Shown here: one piece after another, positions 6,297-12,924 of the stretch
Position numbering within the stretch: the stretch's first letter is position 1
Layout of the letters: every line of letters begins with the position of its first letter
Assembly (NCBI GenBank): GCA_017427625.1
Contig: JAFRSL010000238.1
Coordinates: 1 to 12,924, forward strand
Direction: 5' to 3'
DNA from: Synergistaceae bacterium
GTDB taxonomy: Bacteria > Synergistota > Synergistia > Synergistales > Aminobacteriaceae
Length of the DNA stretch: 12,924 bases
Notes under the pieces: generated by a model
What the model saw: the letters and a program-made list of their open reading frames with translations, nothing else
Databases searched by the model: none
What the model was told of the DNA's origin: nothing
Position numbers and translations under genes: made by a program

Positions 6297-8766
6297 CACT
6301 GAATACCTCCTCAAGTCCGCACGTCAGCATCAAGTCCTTAAGCTCCGGGATAATTTCACCGTTAATCTTATCGCGGTATGCCGACGACTCCGAGTCATCT
6401 TCGCCCTCGTTCCTCATCGCAGCTTTAAGACTCGCAATCATGTCCATAATCTCATCATTAGTCCGGCTAAGTCCGTCAGATTGAAGCTCCAGTATCTTCG
6501 CACGTGTGTTCTCGCGTTCAGCCTTCAAGTCCAAATCCGCCTGCGTAAGTTCCCTGAGGCGGTTCTGAATATCGCGCCTCTCGTCCGAAGTAAGACATGC
6601 CGCCGCGTAATCGTTCTCGTTCCTGAAACCAAGCGCAAGAAGCCTCTTGTTGAAGTTTATCTCATGACGCTGTAACTCCTCACGTCCCTTTGCAGCCTCC
6701 GTCTCAAGTGCGTGTATCTCAGTCTGAATCTTCTCAAGTTCCTGAGATTTCGCGTTCTTGTCCTCACGCCTCTCGTTCAACTGTGAGCGAAGTGCCTCAA
6801 CGTCAGCATTCATTCTCGACATCTCTTCATCAGGCTTCATCGACGCAAAAAGTATTATCCTCTGCTGCTGTATGCTGTCCCTCTCAGCCTCAACTGTCTT
6901 CACTCGCTGGGAAGACTCATCACGTTTCACACGGAGGGACTCGCGTTCCTTCTTGAGGGCGGTCATCTTTGTGTTTGCTACTGAGAGTTCGCGTTCAAGT
7001 TCCTCATACCGCAGTGAACCTTCCTGCCAATCCTTCATTCTCTTCGTTAGTGCCTCGACAACCTCAGCAGGGTTCTTGTCGGGAAGCGTCTTGTATCCGT
7101 ACATCGTAATCTGTGAGTTAAGCTCGCGTTTAAGGCTTGTTACTATCTCGGCCTGAGTCTTAGTCTCCGTGTCTAACTGCTCCTCCTCGATGCGGGCATT
7201 TTGCAGGGCGAACATTGCATCTTGATGAATGCGGGTAACTTCCTCCCTTGTCTCACGAATCTTGTCGAGTTCGTCCTGTGCTGCCTTCATGTCGCGTTCG
7301 GCTGTCTCAGCTGTGTCGGTGGCGTTCCGTGCGAGCTGTAATGTGTCGCGTGTCCTCTGGCGTTCCCTGTCAATCTCCTCGAACGGTGATATTCCTGTGC
7401 TTATCTTGAGACCGAGAAGTGAGACCTTTGACGATATTTCAGCCGTGATCTCGTTTATCTGCTTGCGTAGTTCACTTTCATCTTTGCCGACTGCTGAAAT
7501 CTCCTCGCTTAGTTTTCCGGCTTTTGTCTGACGTGAGGCCAAAGCGTCCCGGAGTTCGTCGAGTTCCTTCTGCGTGTCAAGAAGCTGTTGGTGTACTTCA
7601 TCAGGATTCGGGATCGTCGTTCCGGAAGTGTATGGGTGAGTCATTGAGCCGCAAAGTGGGCAAGGTGCACCGTCCTGCAATAGCTCACGTACAGCGTCAA
7701 GGTCTTCAATTCGACGGAGGAGTGCCGCGCGCTTTTCGAGGCGTTCTGCTTCCAACTGAAGCTCGTGAAGTTTCCCTGACTGCTCTACGTCCCTTATGTT
7801 GAGGGTACGTGTCTCCTGCTGAATGCGCAGGCGTATAACCTGAAAGTGCTTCAGCTTCTCTTCAAGGCTCCGAACTTCCTGAAACCTCTTATAGAGTTCG
7901 TCAAGGTCAGCGAGCCTCTTAATGTTCTTGTCACAGATCTCACGCCACTCGGTTATCGTCTTGCCCTTCAGCGTCCCCTCAAAGAATGCCCGCGCCCTCG
8001 TAAAATTCTTCTCGATAACGGCGTAACGGTGATTAACGTCCGAGAACATTGCCGACCTGTCATTGAGTACGCTCTGAGCCTGAAGCTTCCTCTGAATTGC
8101 TTTCGACCACGCGGCTTTGAGTGAGGTGTGCTTGTCGTCAGCCTGCTCGTACATCGCAAAGCATTTCTGAATCCCTGAGAGTCCAGTCTGAAGCTTCTCA
8201 TCAATGGAATGCTGCTGCAAAAACTTTCGTGCCTCACGCAATGCAACCTCGACACGCTCTAATGATACCTGCTCAGTCTCAGCCTTTGCCGAACACTCAC
8301 GGTATTGACGCTCCGATTCCTCGTACTCATTCCGTGCCTGAACAACTGCATCCTGCCTGTCCGTAATCTGAACATCAAGAGCCTTCACGCGCTGTATGAG
8401 GTTGGACATCTTTGACTGTTCCGCGAGCTTATCACGATATTCGGCCTCAATGAGAGTGAGTGCTTCGTCTGCATTCTGGACGGCGTTACGTGCTTCCGTC
8501 AAGTCATCACGGAGAGCTGCCTGCTTTATCTGGCTCTGTTCGCGCGACTGCCTCAAGTCCTTTATGGCCTCGTATTCCTCGCCGAGTTCAAGGGCTTTTC
8601 CTCCGAGTTCGAGTCTCTGCTTTGACGGAACGAAGAGAGCTGTCTTTCGGTCAAGGTCTATGCGTTTAGCGTCCAAGTCTTTGAGGAGTTCCTGCTGCCG
8701 AAGCTCCTCTGCCCTGTGCTGAAGTACCCTCCGTAACTCCTCGAATTGTCCTAGAATTTCCTGCAT
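6286..8766 (-). CDS. SbcC-like coiled-coil and zinc-hook protein lacking ATPase heads
   Basis: An 826-residue protein, charged and rich in Glu, Arg, Gln and Leu, with heptad-like coiled coil over nearly its whole length. At its centre, GAPCPLCGSMTHPY (about 366-379) is the zinc hook (CxxC) of SbcC/Rad50 proteins, by which two coiled coils are joined through one zinc ion. SbcC normally has about 1000-1200 residues: an N-terminal Walker A half, a coiled-coil arm, the hook, the return arm and a C-terminal Walker B/signature half. Here the first residue already lies in the arm and the last is before the expected C-terminal half; no GxxxxGK[ST], ABC signature or Walker B is visible. GTLKGKT (264-270) resembles a P-loop but has one residue too few. 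The frame upstream is occupied by tilS, so no head was missed in the window. The start ATG 8766 follows GAGGGGTGA; the tilS stop is 6 nt upstream. Without heads it cannot act as a DNA-processing ATPase alone; a structural or tethering role, or action with a separate full SbcC, is inference. Confidence 0.75.
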   Translation of the reverse strand: MQEILGQFEELRRVLQHRAEELRQQELLKDLDAKRIDLDRKTALFVPSKQRLELGGKALELGEEYEAIKDLRQSREQSQIKQAALRDDLTEARNAVQNADEALTLIEAEYRDKLAEQSKMSNLIQRVKALDVQITDRQDAVVQARNEYEESERQYRECSAKAETEQVSLERVEVALREARKFLQQHSIDEKLQTGLSGIQKCFAMYEQADDKHTSLKAAWSKAIQRKLQAQSVLNDRSAMFSDVNHRYAVIEKNFTRARAFFEGTLKGKTITEWREICDKNIKRLADLDELYKRFQEVRSLEEKLKHFQVIRLRIQQETRTLNIRDVEQSGKLHELQLEAERLEKRAALLRRIEDLDAVRELLQDGAPCPLCGSMTHPYTSGTTIPNPDEVHQQLLDTQKELDELRDALASRQTKAGKLSEEISAVGKDESELRKQINEITAEISSKVSLLGLKISTGISPFEEIDRERQRTRDTLQLARNATDTAETAERDMKAAQDELDKIRETREEVTRIHQDAMFALQNARIEEEQLDTETKTQAEIVTSLKRELNSQITMYGYKTLPDKNPAEVVEALTKRMKDWQEGSLRYEELERELSVANTKMTALKKERESLRVKRDESSQRVKTVEAERDSIQQQRIILFASMKPDEEMSRMNADVEALRSQLNERREDKNAKSQELEKIQTEIHALETEAAKGREELQRHEINFNKRLLALGFRNENDYAAACLTSDERRDIQNRLRELTQADLDLKAERENTRAKILELQSDGLSRTNDEIMDMIASLKAAMRNEGEDDSESSAYRDKINGEIIPELKDLMLTCGLEEVFSDDE

Positions 8767-8772
8767 CAACAA

Positions 8773-9768
8773 TCACCCCTCAAAATATATTTTCCCGTTT
8801 CTTCCTGAGACCGTAAAATTCCCGCACCATTGGAAGACGAATTTGCCGCCCTTACGGATTAAGCCCGAAAGTTCACGGCATCTTCCGCGCGATAATGTAC
8901 GAAGCCCGAGCCGCCTTCCCATTTCACGTATCACAAGAATAATATCATCATCGCTGAAATCTCTGAGCTTCCTTCGGTCTAAAGTGTGCGAGTCCTCAAG
9001 GCATGACGTGAGAATCTCGCGTGAATAAGAGTCCTCGTTCTCCCTGACTTTCCTCATGTCCTCGCCGAATTGTGCAAGGTGCTCGACAGCCGATGAGTTT
9101 ATTCCGGCCTCAATCATAGGCAAAAGTTTCAAGCGTATGAAGTTCCGCGTGTATCTGTCGTCATTGTTGGTGCTGTCCTCACGCCACGTTAAGCCCCTCA
9201 CTCGGAGAATGTCCCTGAGGAAGTCCCGCCTAAGTCCAAGCAAGGGACGGTAGAATGTTACACCTTCGCGCTCGCTGTGCTCGGTCATTCCAACGCCCCC
9301 GCGAATCCCAGTCCCGCGAAGAATGTTGAACAGCACGGTCTCGGCCAAGTCATCGCGGTTGTGCCCGAGCATTATTGACGATATACCCATTTCTTGAGCC
9401 GTGTCGATGAGGGATTGGAGCCTGAGTCTTCTTGCTGACGATTCGAGGGACTCACCCTTCATCTTCGAGGCCGGAACATCAACCTTCACCGCCCGGAATT
9501 TTAACCCCAAACTTTCCGCGAACATGGCCGTGAATCTTTCGTCGCCGTCAGACTCATCGCCGCGAATGCCGTGATTTATGTGTATGGCAGTCATATCACC
9601 ATCGTAGAAACGCCGGAACAGCCAGAGCATAGCAAGTGAATCCCCGCCCCCTGAAACCGCGAGGGCAACGGGATTCTTCGTGTTCAGCCAGCCTTGACGC
9701 TCTCCAGTCTCACGGAAATATTTTCCGAGAACGTAATCCGAAAGCTCGTAGGGAATATTACCTTCCAT
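8773..9768 (-). CDS. tilS: tRNA(Ile)-lysidine synthase
   Basis: A 331-residue cytoplasmic enzyme that uses ATP to attach lysine to C34 of the CAU-anticodon isoleucine tRNA, changing its codon reading from AUG to AUA and its charging from Met to Ile. The PP-loop SGGGDS lies at 39-44. Other family landmarks are HINHGIRG (63-70), GHNRDDLAETVLFNILRGTG (135-154), YRPLL (173-177) and EDSTNNDDRYTRNFIRLKLL (197-216). After the catalytic domain comes a short C-terminal region, so it is of the compact type (near 320-330 residues) rather than the 430-residue enterobacterial type. The start ATG 9768 overlaps the end of the transglycosylase gene by 11 nt. A longer reading from 9876 would overlap that gene by over 100 nt and adds a non-homologous Ser/Thr-rich leader, so it is rejected. 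The start has no strong ribosome binding site, in line with translational coupling. Confidence 0.93.
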   Translation of the reverse strand: MEGNIPYELSDYVLGKYFRETGERQGWLNTKNPVALAVSGGGDSLAMLWLFRRFYDGDMTAIHINHGIRGDESDGDERFTAMFAESLGLKFRAVKVDVPASKMKGESLESSARRLRLQSLIDTAQEMGISSIMLGHNRDDLAETVLFNILRGTGIRGGVGMTEHSEREGVTFYRPLLGLRRDFLRDILRVRGLTWREDSTNNDDRYTRNFIRLKLLPMIEAGINSSAVEHLAQFGEDMRKVRENEDSYSREILTSCLEDSHTLDRRKLRDFSDDDIILVIREMGRRLGLRTLSRGRCRELSGLIRKGGKFVFQWCGNFTVSGRNGKIYFEG

Positions 9769-11719
9769 CGTAGAGCAGCCTGTAGACTTCGAGATTTGCG
9801 CTGACACGCTGGACGTAGCCGTTTGTCTCGGAGATTTTGACGGCCTCAATCCACCGCGCGAGGTCAACGTTAGCACCGCCGTTCTTGAGCCATTTTCGGG
9901 CGTTCCCTGAGCCTGCGTTGTAAGCGGCCATGACGTACTCTTCGCGCCCCAAGCTCTTCTTCAGCGTTGCAAGATGTGATGCGCCCAACCGTATGCTGTC
10001 ATTGGCGTTGTACAGATCATAGTGTGCGATCCCTGCGCGTTTTGCTTCTTCCCTTGCTGTGGCGGGCATAAACTGCATCAATCCGGCCGCGCCGACCCAG
10101 CTTCTTGCGTTTACGTTGAACGCGCTTTCCTGACGCATTATTGCCCAGACGAAATTGGTCTCCGTACCGTACTGTCTGCAAGCCGCATCGACACTTGCCT
10201 TGTATGGGCGTGGGTAAAGTGCCTCCAAGTCCTGACGGTACATTGTTGTGCTTGATGTCATCAGCGTCTCAAGCCTTCTTGCCTCGCTGTAACTCTCCTC
10301 AAGTCCCAGCCATCTCGACAAATGCAAAGCCCTGTATAACTCCCTTGTGCTTGCCTTAGGACGTGAGAGCCTGAGATACGCATGGTACACGAATCCCCAC
10401 TGTTCAAGCTCGGTCTCCTTTAGCGCGAGGTTCGGGTTAGTGCCGTTGACGATATTGAGCTTCTGCCCCGTTAAGAACGCATAGATCGTGAGGGGGTACT
10501 TGCGTTTCAGGAGAGCAAGAGTGTTCGCGGCCTGCTGATTTTGACCGGCCATAGCCTGAGCGTGTCCGAGCCAGTAAAGTATCCTTGCGCGCCTGTACTG
10601 GTTCACGCCGGGAGCGTCGCACTGTCGGAAGAGCTTTACGGCCTCAGCGTAATTCCCAGCGTCAAGATTCCTCCATGCCCTTGCCCACAACGTATTGAAC
10701 GCGAACGTCGTGCCGGGAAATGACTTGAGGATTTGGGCTTCGAGAGCGTCCCTTCGTGCTGTGTTGGACTTCCCTGTGAGGTTGACGAGGGATTGCAACG
10801 CCCTTGCCTGAACGTTTCCGCGCCTTTCACGTGCTATTCGGTCTAACACTCTCATGCAGGCGTCGCGCATACCGTTGTCTTTTGCGAGGTTGGCGATTCT
10901 TGTTACGGAGCTTGAGGCGTAGGAGTTCCCGCTGACTGCGAGTGCCCCCCATAAGTTGAGAGCGTCGTTGTTGTTCTTGATGCGTGAATTTGCCCACGCG
11001 CGATAATATTGAGCCTTCCGGCCTGTCGCGCCCGTGAGAATATCGAGGGCTGCCCTGTTTTCGCCAACTGTGTGGTAATGCACTCCCAATGCAACGCGTA
11101 TATTGTTGTTGGGATTTTTGACTCTTGCGAGGACTGAGGCGGCCTCTTTGCTACCTGCCTGAAGTTCGAGGAGCTGTAGTGCGTGTGAATTTACCTCCCT
11201 GTCCGCTGGGTGCTGAACGAGTCGGGTGAGAGTGTAGATTTTGCGTTCGTCAGTTCCGGCGTTCTGGAGCATTCGGTTTAATGCTGTGAGAGATGCTGAG
11301 GGACTGCCCTGCGAGTCATTGATGCGGTACTGCGCGAGTGCAACGTAATATTTCAGGTCAGCGGGCGCGGACTTGTAGAGCGATTCTGCGAGGGTCAATG
11401 CTCTCTGTGTCTGGTGAAGATTCTCGTAGCCCAAGAGCAGCGTCATGTCAGCGTATGGTCTCACGGAAGCGGGGAAGTTCTTTGACTGAGCTTCGAGAAT
11501 GCTGACTGCTTCGGCCCATTTCTCCTGAAACCTGTAGGCGTTGGCCATGAGGGAGTAATCGCGGGTGGATTTCTTCTTGATTGACTTGAACTGAAGCTCC
11601 ATTTCCGGCCATGCTCTGCGCCAAAAGAGATCCTGAAGACTTGAGGCTGCCTCTGAATTTGACGGACTGTAAAACGCAACTGCCAATGTAATTATTAGCA
11701 AGCTGAAACTTTTTCTCAT
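9758..11719 (-). CDS. slt: Soluble lytic murein transglycosylase (Slt-like)
   Basis: A 653-residue exported enzyme predicted to cleave peptidoglycan between MurNAc and GlcNAc, forming 1,6-anhydro-MurNAc ends in the periplasm. Residues 1-24 are a Sec signal peptide (basic RK, hydrophobic core, SEA before ASS). Residues about 27-500 are alpha-helical with TPR-like repeats (for example AWPEMELQF, KWAEAVSIL, NYAEAVKLF), matching the ring-shaped superhelix of Slt70-type enzymes. The catalytic SLT domain covers about 503-650: YPRPY, then AIMRQESAFNVNARSWVGAAGLMQFMPATA split around catalytic Glu531, then MAAYNAGSG (597-605). Length agrees with Slt70 (about 640). The start ATG has AAGGAG with near-ideal spacing. 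It is the first gene of a minus-strand operon with tilS, the SbcC-like gene and the GNAT gene. Confidence 0.93.
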   Translation of the reverse strand: MRKSFSLLIITLAVAFYSPSNSEAASSLQDLFWRRAWPEMELQFKSIKKKSTRDYSLMANAYRFQEKWAEAVSILEAQSKNFPASVRPYADMTLLLGYENLHQTQRALTLAESLYKSAPADLKYYVALAQYRINDSQGSPSASLTALNRMLQNAGTDERKIYTLTRLVQHPADREVNSHALQLLELQAGSKEAASVLARVKNPNNNIRVALGVHYHTVGENRAALDILTGATGRKAQYYRAWANSRIKNNNDALNLWGALAVSGNSYASSSVTRIANLAKDNGMRDACMRVLDRIARERRGNVQARALQSLVNLTGKSNTARRDALEAQILKSFPGTTFAFNTLWARAWRNLDAGNYAEAVKLFRQCDAPGVNQYRRARILYWLGHAQAMAGQNQQAANTLALLKRKYPLTIYAFLTGQKLNIVNGTNPNLALKETELEQWGFVYHAYLRLSRPKASTRELYRALHLSRWLGLEESYSEARRLETLMTSSTTMYRQDLEALYPRPYKASVDAACRQYGTETNFVWAIMRQESAFNVNARSWVGAAGLMQFMPATAREEAKRAGIAHYDLYNANDSIRLGASHLATLKKSLGREEYVMAAYNAGSGNARKWLKNGGANVDLARWIEAVKISETNGYVQRVSANLEVYRLLYDGR

Positions 11720-11754
11720 TATCGAGTCTCCTTGCGATAAAATTTTCTTAAGTA

Positions 11755-11763
11755 ATCATAGCA
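11755..11763 (-). promoter_or_regulatory. Extended -10 promoter for the slt operon
   Basis: On the minus strand TGCTATGAT is an extended -10 element (TG, one base, TATGAT) about 35 nt before the slt ATG. No convincing -35 hexamer is seen at 16-18 bp upstream. Confidence 0.4.
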
Positions 11764-11773
11764 AATTTTCTCA

Positions 11774-11782
11774 TGGTAGAAT
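11774..11782 (+). promoter_or_regulatory. Extended -10 promoter for the sugar transferase gene
   Basis: TGGTAGAAT is an extended -10 element (TG, one base, TAGAAT) 24 nt before the ATG at 11807. It lies only about 10 bp from the divergent slt -10, so the two promoters probably compete or share a regulator. No good -35 hexamer is seen. Confidence 0.4.
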
Positions 11783-11806
11783 ACCTCAAAAGGAGCTTGA
11801 TATACA

Positions 11807-12924
11807 ATGACAGCAGCACATCGCTATTCTTATTACGTTTTCGCAGTATTGCAATCTATCGTCGACATGGCACTCTTTCAGCTCTGTATACCGTTCTCAG
11901 TATCATCAGAGACACGAATATTCCTGACAGGCACAATGTCAGCATGTTTCATCTTCGGGAAACTCTACGGCTTCCGAAATCTCTCGCTCTGGGACGAAGC
12001 AGGCTCAGTTCTCCGCTCAAGCGTCCTCGTTATTCTCGTCAACACTCTGTACCTTTACGCCTCAAAGTCATCGCTCTCATTCCTCGCAGTCTTTGCCGGA
12101 ACATCAGCATTCATTCTCCTCACACTGACAGCAAGATACTTTTTCCGGACGACATTCTTCCGTTTTGGCTGGCTCATGAAATCTGTGATCATTATCGGGG
12201 CAGGCGAAGGAGGCGAACTTTTTGCCAGCAAGATAAACTCATCACCTTTCACGATTCGCAGGGTACTTTGCTTCCTTGACGATGACGAATCGAAAGTTGG
12301 CGCGGAATTTTCGGGCATACCTGTTTCCGGAAGGATCGCGGATTTCAGGACGGTACAGGAAAAACTTCACGCTGACGAGGCCGTAATCGCAATCCCAACA
12401 GCATCGAGGCAGGAATTGTCATCAATCCTTAACATGCTTGAGTCATCAGTGAGCCGGGTGCTATATATTCCCGACATGTACATGCTTACGACATCAACGG
12501 CAACAATCCGGACCATCGACGGAATGCCGATAATCTCATCGTCTCAGGGCCTCCTCAATCCCGTGAACCTCGCCGCGAAAACCATAATCGACTACATAGG
12601 CGCGCTGATTGCGATTTTTGTGTTCTCGCCGTTCATGATCTGGGCTGCGTGGAAGATTTGGCGCGAGGACGGAAGACCTATACTCTTCGTTCAGGACAGA
12701 GTTGGCTGGAAGGGAAGGCATTTCAAGACGTTCAAGTTCCGCTCGATGTACAAGAATGCTGACGAGATTACGCAGAAATTATTCAGCGACCCAGAAATGT
12801 TCGCAGCCTACAGCCAGGGCATGAAGCTCAAGGACAATGACCCGAGAGTCACGAAGATAGGCAAAAAAATCCGCAAGACCAGCATAGATGAACTCCCTCA
12901 GCTTTTCAACGTATTGAGGGGAGA
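11807..12924 (+). CDS. Polyisoprenyl-phosphate sugar-1-phosphate transferase, WbaP-like (3' end outside window)
   Basis: The visible 372 residues stay open to the window edge. This family moves a sugar-1-phosphate from a nucleotide sugar to undecaprenyl phosphate at the inner membrane, the first step of O-antigen, capsule or exopolysaccharide synthesis. Hydrophobic helices fill about residues 9-115. A Rossmann-like domain (VIIIGAGEGGELF, 127-139, with CFLDDD at 155-160) follows, then the catalytic part: membrane helix 260-282, QDRVGWKGRHFKTFKFRSM (296-314), DPRVTKIGKKIRKTS (345-359) and the catalytic Asp-Glu pair DE (361-362) in SIDELPQLFNVLRG. About 80-100 residues should lie beyond the window, including the usual SLVGPRP motif. 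The start ATG 11807 has AAGGAG at 11790-11795. The large N-terminal part fits the WbaP/WcaJ type rather than the small PglC type. The sugar specificity cannot be read. Confidence 0.9.
   Translation, partial: MTAAHRYSYYVFAVLQSIVDMALFQLCIPFSVSSETRIFLTGTMSACFIFGKLYGFRNLSLWDEAGSVLRSSVLVILVNTLYLYASKSSLSFLAVFAGTSAFILLTLTARYFFRTTFFRFGWLMKSVIIIGAGEGGELFASKINSSPFTIRRVLCFLDDDESKVGAEFSGIPVSGRIADFRTVQEKLHADEAVIAIPTASRQELSSILNMLESSVSRVLYIPDMYMLTTSTATIRTIDGMPIISSSQGLLNPVNLAAKTIIDYIGALIAIFVFSPFMIWAAWKIWREDGRPILFVQDRVGWKGRHFKTFKFRSMYKNADEITQKLFSDPEMFAAYSQGMKLKDNDPRVTKIGKKIRKTSIDELPQLFNVLRG

Noticed and set aside
7957..7980. GTLKGKT as a Walker A motif in the zinc-hook protein
   Set aside because: There are three rather than four residues between the first Gly and GKT, it lies deep in the coiled coil, and no Walker B partner is seen.
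6690..8722. Several plus-strand frames opposite the SbcC-like gene
   Set aside because: They are Ser/Arg/Leu-rich mirror frames of a coiled-coil gene with no ribosome binding sites or known motifs.
9769..9876. Upstream extension of tilS by 36 residues
   Set aside because: It lies inside the end of the transglycosylase gene and has no similarity to TilS N-termini.
11773..12279. 168-codon plus-strand frame at the sugar transferase start
   Set aside because: It is out of frame with the sugar transferase, begins inside the promoter and shows no family features.

Overview
The window carries nine protein genes, two of them cut by the window edges. There are no RNA genes, no transposase and no intact CRISPR array. 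The periplasmic lytic transglycosylase, a Wba-type polyisoprenyl-phosphate sugar transferase and strong AGGAGG-type ribosome binding sites suggest a diderm (Gram-negative-type) bacterium, probably an anaerobe. A Synergistota-like gut or rumen lineage is my impression from gene style only and is not proven here.

Layout. At 2-268 (+) is the C-terminal end of a CGGC-domain cysteine-rich protein. At 429-2018 (+) is an NhaC-family Na+/H+ antiporter with a TTG start. At 2019-2287 is a dense intergenic region: a terminator, a structured segment ending in a type I-C CRISPR-repeat-like 3' end, a duplicated copy of the nhaC tail, a second terminator and an extended -10 promoter. At 2288-5525 (+) is a two-gene unit: a membrane protein with a TrkA-N-type Rossmann fold and a C-terminal RyR (ryanodine-receptor-repeat) domain, followed after 19 nt by a TIR-domain protein with one transmembrane helix and an unrecognised C-terminal region. 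Facing it on the minus strand (11719 down to 5550) is a tightly packed operon: lytic transglycosylase (slt-like), tilS, a very long SbcC-like coiled-coil/zinc-hook protein, and a GNAT acetyltransferase. Divergent from slt, at 11807 to the window end, is the start of a polyisoprenyl-phosphate sugar-1-phosphate transferase (WbaP-like).

How the genes work together. The RyR/TrkA-N plus TIR pair is the most interesting item. It combines a membrane protein with a probable nucleotide-binding domain and a membrane-anchored TIR protein that keeps the catalytic-type glutamate. By inference this is a signalling or antiphage/abortive-infection module. The minus-strand operon mixes cell-wall turnover (slt), tRNA-Ile lysidine synthesis (tilS) and a protein that keeps the SbcC zinc hook and both coiled-coil arms but has neither ATPase half. 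Two of its junctions overlap by 11 nt, suggesting translational coupling. The divergent sugar transferase probably begins a surface-polysaccharide locus outside the window.

Start codons were re-chosen where ribosome binding sites and family N-termini support it: 2288 rather than 2243, 4239 rather than 4200, 6296 rather than 6314, 8766 rather than 8772, and 9768 rather than 9876.
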